Below are positions 50,602 through 61,480 of a stretch of DNA of 64,000 nt, one piece after another. Each line of letters starts with the position of its first letter. Position 1 is the stretch's first letter. Under the pieces are notes generated by a model. That model had not been told where the DNA came from and made no database searches. It saw only the letters and a list, made by a program, of their open reading frames with translations. The DNA comes from Tritrichomonas musculus. Its lineage: Eukaryota > Parabasalia > Tritrichomonadida > Tritrichomonadidae. The stretch spans positions 6,820,001-6,884,000 of the forward strand of contig JAPFFF010000003.1 in NCBI GenBank assembly GCA_039105265.1, written 5' to 3'. Position numbers and translations under genes: made by a program.

Positions 50602-53600
50602 TCATTGATCATTTCTGAATCGAGGAGGGATTTTAATTGGTGCATTTGAGAATGTTTTTGGTAAGTCTGCTCTGTTATTAAATGAAAGAAGTGATTCTTC
50701 TTCTTTTATTGTGCTTGTATAATGTTCATCATATTCGCAATCACCTCTTTTTGGAGAAGAAGATGAAATATTGGTATAATTATAATCATCAGTTGAATCA
50801 TCTCTTCGATTCAAATTATTCATGGAGTCAGATCTGCGATTTTGGCGTGAACTATAATTTTGTGAATTGGAAGTTGTGGATGTTGGCAAAACTGAATTTA
50901 AATTCGAGAAAGAATTTGACGGTTTTACTTCAGGCCTTGTTACATTTGAAAATTGATTTTGGCAGTTACATGACGTGCAGTTATTTGATGAAACCAATGG
51001 TGATAAATTACAATTAGACATTTCGCAATTAATCATCATGTGTGGAGTAGGTGGAGATCTTAAAGCAGATTGACGAAAGTGAGGATTCTGAGGCAAAAAA
51101 TTTCTGGTTAATGAACGAGGAGAAAGTGACGGGGTTGAACAAGTAGGTGTAATAGGAAGTTTATATTTTGGTAGATTAAAAGTTGAACTTGATAAGCCTC
51201 TAATGTTTTGTAATTGAAGGTTATCATTAGATGCTGAATTAATAATGCGTGAACTGCCATTATTCATATCTGATATAATGTTTGGGGATTGCATTTGAGT
51301 AATTGTTGATGATCTTTTTCTTCGAATTTTCTCGGATGCTCCATCGTTCATCGTTTTTAAATGCTGGAGAGATACTTTTTCAAAGTTTAAAGATTCGTCA
51401 GTTTTAGGGTTATTTATATTTGGACCATAATTATTATTGGTCTCTTTATTGGAATTGTTGGACAATTGTGCGTTCCCTGCTTTTGGAATGATAGATGAAT
51501 CTTTCAAAAAATCAGGTGGGCTATTATGAGACAAATTTGTTAAAGTGCTACTTCTCTTTCTTACTCTTTTTGAACCTGTAGATTCGGCTTGAGTTTGATT
51601 GTTATTAATATTATTATTATTGGCTTGGGGTTGATCATGATTATCATCTTCATTATTTTTTATTTTGGTATTTGATTGATTTTCTTCGTTCTCTTCTTTT
51701 TGTGAATAATCGTTATTTTGATCTTGGAGATCTTCACGGATGTCTAATTCTGCGTCATCAGGAAATTCATATCTCGATAAGAAGTACGTATTTTGTTTAT
51801 CATCTTGAACGTCAGGAACAAATACCGGTTCAATTTCCTGAATTCGATCCCAATCAATACCTTCAAACCATGGATGTTCCATGATCTCTTCAAAGCGGGA
51901 AGCACCAAGTCTCTTCATTGGGTCCATGATAAGAAGTTTAGAAATGAAATCTTTGCATGTATCTGATACATCTTCAAGTTCAGATAAATCCATTGATCCG
52001 ATTAAAATCTTCTGAAAAGTTTCATCCTCAGTTTCACCATGGAAAGGAGGTATTCCGCATAGCATTTCATAAGTCATGACACCTAAAGACCAATAATCGC
52101 ATGAAAAACTATAATTCTGAGGCAGCACGATTTCAGGGGCCATATAATCTGGAGTACCAACTCGAGTTGACATTTGGAATCCATTGATTCCGCATAAAGA
52201 CAATCCGAAATCTGTCAGCCTCAAAAATCCATTAGAATCAACTAAAATATTGTCTGGTTTTAAATCTCGATGAATAATTTGATTTTCTCTCAAAAATTGG
52301 AGAGCTTTTACAACTTGAACAATATAAACCCGAACACTATCTTCAGGGAGAGATCCGATGCTTTGTAATAAAGAGTATATATCACCGCCTGGTAAGTATT
52401 CCATTACCAAATATAAATTATTCTTTTTAATAAATGAATAGTAAAAGTTGACCATGTAAGGTGAATGTAATTGCATCATTATATCCCTTTCAACAGTAAC
52501 TGTTCGTATTTGGTTTTTCAGATTAGCGAATTTTTTTTTAATGACTTTGATTGCGTATAAGTCTCCTGTTGACACTTTTTTAGCAAGATAAACGCGTGCA
52601 AAAGCGCCAGCTGATAGTTTTGACAAAAATTCAAAATCTGAAATTTGAGCCTCTTTGTAAATATTGCCAACACTATGATCGACAGTTGTTTTGGCTATTT
52701 CTCGGGTTTTTTGTTCTATTTCATAAATGCTATTTAATTTTTTCTGTATTAAAATGGCTCCATTTTCAAAAAGATAAGTATATTGCTGAGCTGTTTGTGG
52801 TATTTGAATTGATTTGAGATTACTTAATGCTGAATCGAGGATTGATGTAGCGCCAAATTCTTCTCCTTTTATTGAAATTGCTGTATCTATGACAAGATAT
52901 AAGTAAAGTAATGGATATAATACTGTAGTCGCTTCTTTCATAATACCTGGTGATGGAGATGACAGCTGAGTGGCTAAATTTTTGTTAAATGCTTTAAGTT
53001 TATCTGTATATTTTATTATTTGATATTTTGTTTGGTGTGCTTGGATACATAATGTACTATGCTTTTCTATAAGGTCAAGTGGAATGATCTTTTCGCAAAT
53101 GCGGCACATGACAGTTAAATTTTCATCATCTTGTAAATTTGTAACGAGATTTGAGTTCGATATTTGACCAGAAGAGCATAATGAAAGATCGTCTATAGAA
53201 CTATCAGCAGAATGATATAAAGATGGAAGAGCACTGTTTTGATTTTCATTGTTAAAAATACGATGATTATCATTAGTAGATAATGCGATTGCTAAATTGG
53301 GTTGTAGGTGTGTAAAATATATATAAATCGAGAGAATTTGTGAAATAATGTTATGTACTTTTTTGTCACCAGTTGGCATTTTCAATAAATACCTTAATTT
53401 GTCCGCTTCTTGAGTTGATTTCACTTGGATCTCGTATAAGTATGAGCCAGTAATTTGATTTATTGAATCAATAAGCTGTCTTTTAATTTCTGATGGGTAA
53501 TTTGGATTTTTCACAATACTAAATTCAAGATTCCTGCATATTTGATTCAAATTAGAAATACGTGTTGAAAATTCTTGATAAAATGAAACAAGCTGTGATG

Positions 53601-53685
53601 TCTGCTTTTGTGCCGGTGTAGGATTTTGAGTAATGCGTCGGCGAAGCGTTCTATTAATTAGTATAGGACGCTTTATTCTTTTCAT
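50602..53685 (-). CDS. AGC protein kinase of IRE/Rim15/MAST type with C2HC zinc finger
   Basis: This is a 1027-residue protein. Residues about 190-215 hold CRICEKIIPLDLIEKHSTLC, the small zinc-finger motif seen N-terminal to the kinase in plant IRE kinases. The kinase spans about 351-620: AGAFARVYLA loop, HRDLKPDN near 470, DFGLS near 490, a long insertion-free T-loop with RVGTPDYMAPEI and the C-lobe DYWSLGVMTYEMLCGIPPFH. An AGC-type tail follows with FPDDAELD. The last 380 residues are Asn/Ser-rich and probably disordered. IRE/Rim15/Greatwall-type kinases act in nutrient and cell-cycle control, and AGC kinases are the usual TORC2 targets; a Rictor-like gene occurs in the same window. No PAS or PDZ domain is seen. 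Confidence 0.9.
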   Translation of the reverse strand: MKRIKRPILINRTLRRRITQNPTPAQKQTSQLVSFYQEFSTRISNLNQICRNLEFSIVKNPNYPSEIKRQLIDSINQITGSYLYEIQVKSTQEADKLRYLLKMPTGDKKVHNIISQILSIYIYFTHLQPNLAIALSTNDNHRIFNNENQNSALPSLYHSADSSIDDLSLCSSGQISNSNLVTNLQDDENLTVMCRICEKIIPLDLIEKHSTLCIQAHQTKYQIIKYTDKLKAFNKNLATQLSSPSPGIMKEATTVLYPLLYLYLVIDTAISIKGEEFGATSILDSALSNLKSIQIPQTAQQYTYLFENGAILIQKKLNSIYEIEQKTREIAKTTVDHSVGNIYKEAQISDFEFLSKLSAGAFARVYLAKKVSTGDLYAIKVIKKKFANLKNQIRTVTVERDIMMQLHSPYMVNFYYSFIKKNNLYLVMEYLPGGDIYSLLQSIGSLPEDSVRVYIVQVVKALQFLRENQIIHRDLKPDNILVDSNGFLRLTDFGLSLCGINGFQMSTRVGTPDYMAPEIVLPQNYSFSCDYWSLGVMTYEMLCGIPPFHGETEDETFQKILIGSMDLSELEDVSDTCKDFISKLLIMDPMKRLGASRFEEIMEHPWFEGIDWDRIQEIEPVFVPDVQDDKQNTYFLSRYEFPDDAELDIREDLQDQNNDYSQKEENEENQSNTKIKNNEDDNHDQPQANNNNINNNQTQAESTGSKRVRKRSSTLTNLSHNSPPDFLKDSSIIPKAGNAQLSNNSNKETNNNYGPNINNPKTDESLNFEKVSLQHLKTMNDGASEKIRRKRSSTITQMQSPNIISDMNNGSSRIINSASNDNLQLQNIRGLSSSTFNLPKYKLPITPTCSTPSLSPRSLTRNFLPQNPHFRQSALRSPPTPHMMINCEMSNCNLSPLVSSNNCTSCNCQNQFSNVTRPEVKPSNSFSNLNSVLPTSTTSNSQNYSSRQNRRSDSMNNLNRRDDSTDDYNYTNISSSSPKRGDCEYDEHYTSTIKEEESLLSFNNRADLPKTFSNAPIKIPPRFRNDQ

Positions 53686-54530
53686 TTTTATATTATTTTT
53701 GTGAACTTCACAAATTTCAATTTTGAAGATAGAATATTCTTTCGAAATTTTCTTTTTTTATTTCAATAAAATTTTTTTATAATGAATAAGTAAGAATTTA
53801 TTCAAGAGAAGCAATAATTATAAAAAAGAATAGAAATTGAGGTCTCATTTAATTTTTGAGATGGGATTTGAAAAAAAAAATATTGAAGAAATGTAATTAA
53901 AACTATGAAATTACCTTAAAAATATGGATTTTATATTGAGTTTTAAAAAAAATAAATTTTATTAAAAAAAAACGTTGATTCTTTTGAATTAATTTTTGCT
54001 TTGAAAACGTATTCAAATTGAATAAAAAACAATTGAAGAATTTCATATCAAATGTCTAGTTGAATTCTTTTGCATCTCCAATATTTTAGAAAAAATTCTG
54101 ATTTTTGATTCTCTTTGCTGCAGTATGAAATTATGAATGTTTATATTTTTACATCTAAATTCAAATATTGAAAAAAAGCATAAATCTAGATTCTTTTCAA
54201 ATCATTCATATTGTAAAATTAATATTTTTTTTAATAAAAATATGGTATTAATATCAAATGTATCATAGCAATAAGTTTGTGAATTCATTTTAAAAAAAAA
54301 AAAGAAACATTTTCTCAAATGCATTATTTGTTTTCCTTCGATCCAGCATAGTGATTTTAAATAAAAAAGTTTTCCAAAATGTAATTGTATTTTTTCAAAA
54401 ACAGGCAAACTTCAAATTTCATGAATAATAATATTTATAAAATTACTATTAATAAAAAATAAAGCAAATCACAAGAATATACAATATATATTATAAATAA
54501 AATTTATTTATAATATATATATATATATAA
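53686..54530. other. AT-rich intergenic region with an (AT)n stretch
   Basis: No gene is seen; a short 68-codon frame at 54202-54408 is not convincing. Alternating AT repeats lie at about 54510-54530, next to the sirtuin stop. Confidence 0.5.
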
Positions 54531-55487
54531 TTATTCAATCGGTCGTTTTCTTAATAGTTCATTGAATTCATCATCCCATCCCAAAGCATGAACTAATTTT
54601 ATAATGTTATCTTGAATATCGCCTCCCAAAAATACATCTCTTCTATTGAAAAAGTGGCCAAATTTAAATTTTTGACTCATCTTATCTTTCGATGTATCAA
54701 CAAGTTTTCCATTAATTTCCTTTAGTTCTTCTTGGTAAGTAACAACAGGCTCATTATTAATTAATACTCGTGGAGTTTCCCGAGGAACATCTTCAATAAT
54801 TGAAGGAAAAGGTTCAACTTTCAAAGAAGTTCCTATTACAAAAAGAAGATCGCATTTTTCAAAATCACGGTCTAGCATATCAAAGAATTCTTCTGGCAAA
54901 TCATCACCATACATTACAACATCAGGTTGAATAATGCCTCCACAATCGCATTTAGGAATTATGTCTGATAAAATTTCGTTTTTTATATCATTAGTATTAT
55001 ATTTTTTATGGCATTTCTGGCAAGTAGCAGTTCTGTATGTTCCATGACATTCAACTAGGGTTGGATATTCTAAGCCGGCTCTTCTGTCTAAGTCATCAAT
55101 ATTTTGAGTATAATATTTTAGCAAAAGCCCTTTTTTATGTAAAAGAACTGAGAAATAATGTGCAGGAGTTGGTTTAAATTCGCCAGGAAGTAATCTTTTG
55201 GATACTGAGAAAAATGGTTTTGGGTTTTGTAAAAAATATTCTCTTTCAAAAACAGATTCGGGTCGAGGCAAATGATATTCCTGTACATTTGAATATAAGC
55301 CTATTTGTGGAGAACGAAAATCAGGGATTCCTGCTGCCACTGATATGCCAGCTCCAGTGAGTACAATTATTTTTTTAGAATAGCCGTTTTTAATATATTT
55401 AGCTATTCCATCAATATCTAAGCTGTCTAGTCCATTGACAAGAGATGGTCGTTCATATTTCTGACTACCATCTAAATTGAATAGCAT
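54531..55487 (-). CDS. Sir2-family NAD-dependent deacylase (class I-like sirtuin)
   Basis: The protein has 318 residues. NAD-binding motifs are complete: GAGISVAAGIPDFRSP (about 43-58), TQNIDDLDRRAG (about 123-134), and the catalytic His in VECHGTYR. The zinc site is CQKC followed by CDCGG, and GDDLPEEFF, VIGTSLKVEPF and LINNEPV follow in the usual order. The domain order and spacing match class I sirtuins (Sir2/SIRT1-3). There is no signal or obvious mitochondrial presequence, so it is probably nuclear or cytosolic. The C-terminal FFNRRDVFLGGDIQD matches the end of the fold, where NAD adenine is bound. Confidence 0.95.
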   Translation of the reverse strand: MLFNLDGSQKYERPSLVNGLDSLDIDGIAKYIKNGYSKKIIVLTGAGISVAAGIPDFRSPQIGLYSNVQEYHLPRPESVFEREYFLQNPKPFFSVSKRLLPGEFKPTPAHYFSVLLHKKGLLLKYYTQNIDDLDRRAGLEYPTLVECHGTYRTATCQKCHKKYNTNDIKNEILSDIIPKCDCGGIIQPDVVMYGDDLPEEFFDMLDRDFEKCDLLFVIGTSLKVEPFPSIIEDVPRETPRVLINNEPVVTYQEELKEINGKLVDTSKDKMSQKFKFGHFFNRRDVFLGGDIQDNIIKLVHALGWDDEFNELLRKRPIE

Positions 55488-55985
55488 TATTTTGAGAAAA
55501 AAACGTTGTTAATCTAAATTGCATTAAAAAGCAGAAACATCCGGAAATTCAGGGCTTTTGTTCATTAATTGAAACATATCAACTAATGAGGATGATCAAG
55601 AAAAAGAAAAGAATTAAAAAAAATAATGAAAATAAAATATTCAAGAATATACAATATAACAAATTAATTTGTTATTGTGAAGTTTTAAAAAACAAGATAG
55701 AAAACTAGTGAAATGGTATTGGCAGAAAAAAAATAAATTAGAATGGAGAGAACAATTTTCAAATCAAATAAATGAAAATAATTATTGTCATAGTTGAAAA
55801 GAAAAGAAAAGAAAAGAAGTTTCAAATAAATTAAGAGGAAGCAAAGATCTCAGAAATTAAAATTTGAAATTGTTAATTTTGATTTGTTGAATGCCAAAAA
55901 TGTCCATAGTATCTAATATTCGTAGATCTAATAAATTCTTGGTGTATAATTGTTCGTAGATAAATATTTTTGGCCATGAAATTTT
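55488..55985. other. Spacer between sirtuin and eIF1A genes
   Basis: A (GAAAA)n-type short repeat lies at about 55798-55818. A longer alternative frame antisense to nothing and overlapping the eIF1A gene on the same strand was rejected. No other feature is seen. Confidence 0.5.
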
Positions 55986-56408
55986 CTATACTTTATCAAT
56001 ATCTTCATTGGTCCAAACAATACCACCATCATCATCTTGTTGAACATCATTTTCTTCTCCTTCAACCTGGAAATCACGATCTGTAAATTCACCAAGCTTT
56101 TTAAGTTCATGAACTTCTTCTGGTCGATATTTTTGAATGATATCTGCTTTTTCTGGTTCATCTTCTCGAAGTGAAATAAGGAGAACATCATGAACTTGAA
56201 CAAACAGTCTTCCCTTGAACTTACCACGAATCTTGCATTGTCGTTCTTTTCCATCAGAGCACTTACATAAAAAACGGCGATCACCAAGTGCGCGTAAAAC
56301 CATTCCATAGGTTTGCATCTCATCAGCTGTAATTAATTCGGTATTCTTCAGCCTTTCTTGGTTTCGCTTTTTCTGAGCCATTGATGCATGCTTTTTAGTC
56401 TTTCCCAT
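55986..56408 (-). CDS. Translation initiation factor eIF1A
   Basis: This 140-residue protein is the usual length. It has the basic N-terminal tail (MGKTKKHASMAQKKRN), an OB-fold with YGMVLRALGDRRFLCKCSDG and KERQCKIRGKFKGRLFVQV, the helix after it (ADIIQKYRPEEVHELKKLGE) and the acidic tail DDDGGIVWTNEDIDKV. eIF1A binds the ribosomal A site and, with eIF1, controls scanning and start-codon choice. The C-terminal DDIDDI-like tail, which contacts eIF5B, is conserved as NEDIDKV. The gene is divergent from the coiled-coil gene, 261 bases apart. Confidence 0.97.
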   Translation of the reverse strand: MGKTKKHASMAQKKRNQERLKNTELITADEMQTYGMVLRALGDRRFLCKCSDGKERQCKIRGKFKGRLFVQVHDVLLISLREDEPEKADIIQKYRPEEVHELKKLGEFTDRDFQVEGEENDVQQDDDGGIVWTNEDIDKV

Positions 56409-56669
56409 TTTAAAAACTTTAAGATGACCAAAAAGTTAAAAAATGTTTGAGGTTTTTCTTTTTCACTAAAAAGTGTTTAAAAATGAAATAATATTTATAT
56501 AAATATAAATGTTTTTATTCCACTTTTGATGAAATAAAAAAAAATTTATCTGATGAACGATAGGTATGTAAAACAGAATTTAATGATTAAATTTGTGATT
56601 TGAAACATTAAGTAAAAGAAATTCTGATTATTTATTCAATATTTTGATATAAAAAGATTTTTCTTTCAA

Positions 56670-58526
56670 ATGATTAAAAAGGATGAAATAAAAACGATTC
56701 CTCCCCGCTATATTTATTCTTATGACAGATATATTGGAATTGCCAAACCTACATTGCAACAGGAAAATCATCGCTTTCGTTTTTCATCTACTGACTATAT
56801 CAACGAAATAGTAACATCTGTTGCAAACGGCCTTGATATAAAAAACGTTGATCCACGATTATATTCGATTGTTATCAATTCATTTGAAGTTAAAAGAGAC
56901 GAATTTCTTTTTGGATCAAGCAAAAATATAAGTGCAGCGAAAAATTTATCCACATCAATTGATCAAATTCATAGATATTTTATAAAAAAAGAAAAAGAAA
57001 TTGAAAGAGCTAGAAAAAATAAAGAGCAGATTGAAGAAGCTCAAATGCAAAATTCCAAAACTTTTACAAGAGATGAACTTAAAAAAGCAGTTATAATTAT
57101 GCTTAAGTATGAAGATTCCAAAGATGATGCAATGTTAATTAACAAAATAGATCCAGACATGCATTCTTTTCTTATTGATGAGTTAAAAGCATTGAAGGAA
57201 GAATCATTATTAAAAAAAGATTTTAAAATGGCCGAAAAGTACGAAAATTCTATGCGAACAGTTACTCTTTTAAAATACGAAAATAAGTACAGGCAAATAG
57301 CAAGTTCTCACGCGACAGAACTCCAACAAAAATTTGAAGATGCTATTCAAAAATATAAAAAATTAAGATTATCATGGCAGCAAAAGATCAATTCATTGAA
57401 TAATAAGATTGATGAACAAATAAAACAAATTCAAAATGAGACTGAACAAATTCTAATCGAATTTGACAAACAATTTTTAGTCATGCCAGCTAATTCAAAA
57501 TGCAATCATTATTCAAATATACCAGCGCAATCTGAAACAAAAAATGACTCGGCAGCGTCAAATGAAAAGTCAGTAAAAAATAAATCACGAATAAGTCAAG
57601 TTAACTCAAATTTCGAATCTGATAATGATGATCCTATTTCATCCAAATTTAAGCCATCTCCAAAACTTCTTGATCTTAGAAAAAGTGAAAAATCTCTCGC
57701 TATGTCTAAACGGTTTAAAGAAGCAACGCAATTAAAACGTGAAAATGACAAGCTTGAAGCATATGAAAAAAGTCAATTTGTTAGTAGGTATAATAATGAA
57801 CTCGAAAAGAGGAGAAAAGATCTAATAAAAAGTCAACAAGATATAATCGACTTGACATATCAAAAAGGTCAAGAAAAGCTGTCAATTGTTCGAAAGCAGA
57901 TGAACGAACAACTTAACCAAGCAGAGCTTGTCCTTCGTCATCTCGAGGATAGTGTCAACGAAGCAAATAAAGTAGCATCTTTTTCATATAAATCAAATCA
58001 AAACAAGCTTGGCCTTCCAGAAGAAGCTTCGTTTCGATCTTCTTTCCCTAATTCAAATGATCAAAAATGTAGTGATTTCAATAATAGTAAAGACAATAAT
58101 CAGCATAATATAAATAGTTGTAGTTCAGTTAGTAATAAAGATAGCAACGTAAATTTTGGCAATGATAATAAAAACTTGAAATTCCGTATTCAAACCGCAA
58201 AGTCGCCAAAAAGGGATTTATCTATATCGCGTTGTAAAAGTTTACCGCATTTGGAAGAAAATAAAGGCGATAAAAAAATCGCCCGTTATTACTCACTTGA
58301 GATGCGTCCATTACAAACGCCAAGATTATTTCAAGCAATCCATGCAAGGCGATATCCTCCATGCAAAACTGCACGTGATAAGCCTAAAAATATAATATTA
58401 CAACCAAGTAATTCACAATTAGAACATAACTTGTTTTACAAGAGAAGAATGATAAATTCCATTATTTATTCAAAATCATCAAAAAGTACAAATTTATCTA
58501 AGCCTACTCCTGTCACCACCAAATGA
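56670..58526 (+). CDS. Unrecognised coiled-coil protein
   Basis: The protein has 618 residues, with a globular-looking N-terminus (TIPPRYIYSYDRYIGIAKP, DPRLYSIVINSFEVKRDEFL) and then long charged coiled coils at about 105-140, 165-280 and 340-440. The C-terminal 150 residues are Asn/Ser-rich and basic, with several SP/TP sites (SPKRDLS, LQTPRLF). It has no signal or membrane segment. Large coiled-coil proteins of this kind are common in the trichomonad cytoskeleton, but a role there is inference only. The ATG is the first after stops. Confidence 0.75.
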   Translation: MIKKDEIKTIPPRYIYSYDRYIGIAKPTLQQENHRFRFSSTDYINEIVTSVANGLDIKNVDPRLYSIVINSFEVKRDEFLFGSSKNISAAKNLSTSIDQIHRYFIKKEKEIERARKNKEQIEEAQMQNSKTFTRDELKKAVIIMLKYEDSKDDAMLINKIDPDMHSFLIDELKALKEESLLKKDFKMAEKYENSMRTVTLLKYENKYRQIASSHATELQQKFEDAIQKYKKLRLSWQQKINSLNNKIDEQIKQIQNETEQILIEFDKQFLVMPANSKCNHYSNIPAQSETKNDSAASNEKSVKNKSRISQVNSNFESDNDDPISSKFKPSPKLLDLRKSEKSLAMSKRFKEATQLKRENDKLEAYEKSQFVSRYNNELEKRRKDLIKSQQDIIDLTYQKGQEKLSIVRKQMNEQLNQAELVLRHLEDSVNEANKVASFSYKSNQNKLGLPEEASFRSSFPNSNDQKCSDFNNSKDNNQHNINSCSSVSNKDSNVNFGNDNKNLKFRIQTAKSPKRDLSISRCKSLPHLEENKGDKKIARYYSLEMRPLQTPRLFQAIHARRYPPCKTARDKPKNIILQPSNSQLEHNLFYKRRMINSIIYSKSSKSTNLSKPTPVTTK

Positions 58527-61053
58527 TTGTTTTTGTTTTGTTTTTTTATTATAGAATAAATATTTTGATTTTCAGTGTTTTTATTATTGTTGTTGAATGT
58601 TGAAATTTTGAATTCATAAAATAGTAATTTAATCCACATATTATCTTCAGAAGTGTTTCATTCAAAATTGTTTTCAAATGTTTTTCATGTGTTGTTGATG
58701 ATGTCATAAAGCAATAACACGAAAAATTTTCATTCGAGTTTTTAGGCCAAATAATGAAATTAAAGGATAAAGCCACATAAAGGTGTTAGGAAATGTCGAT
58801 TAATTCCAAAGGACACTCACAATGATAAGCCAATATCTCTACTCATCCCAACGTGAATTATACCCAATAAAGCTAATAGGAGTTATCATTTGCTTCTCTA
58901 CATATAAATACTGATTTTTCATATATATAGTCTCCTCTTGGAAATAGCATCATTCAAGAAAACAATACACAGTGAGATTAGTGGTCCTAATATATATATA
59001 TATTTTTTTACACTACACAAAATGGAAACTTTAATATAACAGGCTTGTACATAAATTCTACTAATCACTTTTCCAAAAAAATTAGCCATTTAGTATTGTT
59101 TTTGATTTTGGATGGATTTGTTGTCTTTCACAAACTAATTTCTTCATTCTCATATGAATAAACAAATAACATAGTCATCTTCATTTTAAAATTCACAGAA
59201 ATTAGCCTTGATGGATTGATGTTTTAGCAAACAAGATATATTATTGATTGTCAAATTATCATTGCTTACGATTTCAATGAAGAAAATAACATAATTTTTT
59301 ATAATCACACAATAAAAAATCTTGAAATTGTACAATCCATAACGTTTTGTATGTTGCTCAAGCAAAAGGACAAGATAGAGATTGTCATTTTTCTCCTGGA
59401 TAGAAAGTGAAGTTCGTTGTTTATCCTGCCTCTCAGAAGTTATTAAATGTTAGACAATCTGCTGCTTATACGAGTTAACCAACCAAGCTTCTAAGCAGAT
59501 TTAAGGAGCTTAATGATATGGTGATAGACTATTTTAAGGAGTTTAAATGAATCACATTAACGACAATATTTTAAGGTAATGAAAAAAGGATAATATATAA
59601 CATCACTGGTCAGTACCAGTTACTTTTTGATGAATTGTATATTGCTTATTATGCCTAATTGAGCTTTAAAATTACATTATTCATTATCAAGTTCATCAAA
59701 AACGGCAATAACTTTGAAAAGCTCTCAAAGATACAACAATTACACATCAAGACAATAAGTGAAGATGATGAGAATGATAAAAAAACTAATAATAGCCTAT
59801 ATAATCACGAATGGAAATTATAGCATTGTTATCATAAATTCACAATTGTGGCCTCATCTGAAAAGAGACTGAGCAATTCAGAACATTTATCAGCAATGTA
59901 GGATTAAATTATTAGAAAACTAGCGTGAACTTCACTTTTCATTTAAATAAAGATCCCAAAACAACAAATAACTTCATAAAGAAAGCTGAACAAGCATTAG
60001 GTAATCTTATATTCCTTTTGCAAAGAGCAAGACCTTGGTAACAACCATTAATAACGCAAACGAGGACACCGAAACTTGAATTGAAAGATTAATCAGCTCC
60101 AAATACAGGAAAGAGGCACATACATTCATGTATTAGATTCAAGGAATTGATATATCGAAGTCCAATATTAAAAATAATAACTGGTGAACATGTAGAAATT
60201 GCAACTAAAAATAGCAACTACAAAGAGAAAGGTACACAAATTGGAAAGGTAAGAGATATAAAACAAAGAGAAGACTATCTGAAAGAAATACTTCAAGATA
60301 TCAGTATTCAGCCAGTCCAGATTATTAAGCGACATATCATTTGTTGTAATTTTATCATTATATCATAATAAGCAAATGCAATTGATGGTTTTTGCTCCAT
60401 GGAAAGGGATAGCAAGAACTTCTGGATATATTGGAAAACTGGTATTGGAAAGAGCAATTATGGTCATTAAGATGCAAGCCAAAAAGTATACAATTCATTT
60501 GAAAACTGTAATTAAATCAATGATATTAGCAGATTCCATACGATGATGACTTTTTAATCTCTTATAAATTTTGTGACCATTTCTGGTAGGTTTTAATGCA
60601 CTCGTGGGCAACACTACATTCTACTGTTTCAAAATTTGAATACTTTAATGATTTTTGTCTTGTATTAAATACAAATGGCATACCATATAATTTACTCGTT
60701 TTGAACCTATTGAAAACAAAAGGAGCGGACTTAAAATGAAAATTGATGAATTTAATCCAAAATCAGATGATGAATTATACGATACTTCATTTAATACTTG
60801 GAATAATTTAGATGTTTCTTTAATTCATCGTTAAAATGATTTTATCTCATCACGATATATCGTCAAGACTAACTTTTTGAAAAAAATATGTTACAAAGTG
60901 GACTATTGTTTATGAACCTCTTTCACTAATCAATGATTATTTGATTTATTTATTTATTATTATTTTTACTTTTATTAAACTGCTTTTTTTTTTTTTTTTT
61001 TTTTTTTTTTTTGTTTTTATCTATTACATAATAAGATAATTGCAGTTAAAATT
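58527..61053. other. Gene-poor block with short coding-like remnants
   Basis: About 2.5 kb with no intact gene. Short protein-like stretches exist on the plus strand, for example about 40 codons ending at 59824 (KFIKNGNNFEKLSKIQQLHI) and about 40 codons ending at 60834 (MKIDEFNPKSDDELYDTSFN), each without start or family. They suggest an old dead gene or element. No TIRs were found. Confidence 0.45.
60984..61012 (+). repeat. Poly-T tract of 29 bases
   Basis: An uninterrupted T run, about 75 bases left of the Tc1-like MITE. Confidence 0.85.
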
Positions 61054-61082
61054 ATACAATACAAATCTTCTCAAATTGTAAA
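61054..61082 (+). repeat. 29-bp direct repeat, left copy (right copy 62982-63010)
   Basis: ATACAATACAAATCTTCTCA followed by A/T and TTGTAAA occurs at both places with one mismatch. The right copy is the immediate upstream region of the GH20 gene. Between the copies lie the MITE and the MULE-type element, so the two copies were probably a local tandem duplication later split by insertions. Confidence 0.75.
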
Positions 61083-61086
61083 GGTA

Positions 61087-61480
61087 TACAGTAAGGTTGT
61101 AAAATTCAAAAACGTCTCAAAAGAGGAAAATCTACTTTTTCATAGAAAACGATTAAAATGAATTTAAAATAAAAGTCAAAATAACGAATTTAATTCAAAT
61201 TTGGATTTTCCTTTATAGCGTTGCAAAAATGGAAAATCCACTTTTTGAATGATGATCATTTTTTCATATAGAGATAGGAAAGCACTATTTGATGAATATA
61301 ATGTCGCAAACAGCTGTGTGATAAACTTAATCATGGAAATATTATTTCTTAAAATGGTAGGTTTAAACAAGATTTTCTCTCTATTTCTTTATTTCTTTCA
61401 TTTTTATTAATGAAAATTTTTTTCTCAAAAAGTCGATTTTCCTATTTTGAAACGTTTTCCAATTTTGAAACCTTACTGTA
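61087..61480. mobile_element. Tc1/mariner-type MITE (390 bp)
   Basis: The ends CAGTAAGGTT (from 61089) and AACCTTACTG (to 61478) are inverted, with TA outside each. The homology of the ends continues for about 60 bp at lower identity; both hold a GGAAAATC then ACTTTTT block. CAGT termini with TA duplication are typical of Tc1-like elements. The interior is non-coding. Confidence 0.7.

Noticed and set aside
55928-56323. Alternative 131-codon frame overlapping the eIF1A gene on the same strand
   Set aside because: It overlaps a certain gene in another frame and has no domain; the eIF1A reading is full length.
60147-60368. 73-codon open frame
   Set aside because: It starts on a non-ATG codon, has no domain and lies in a block of scraps.
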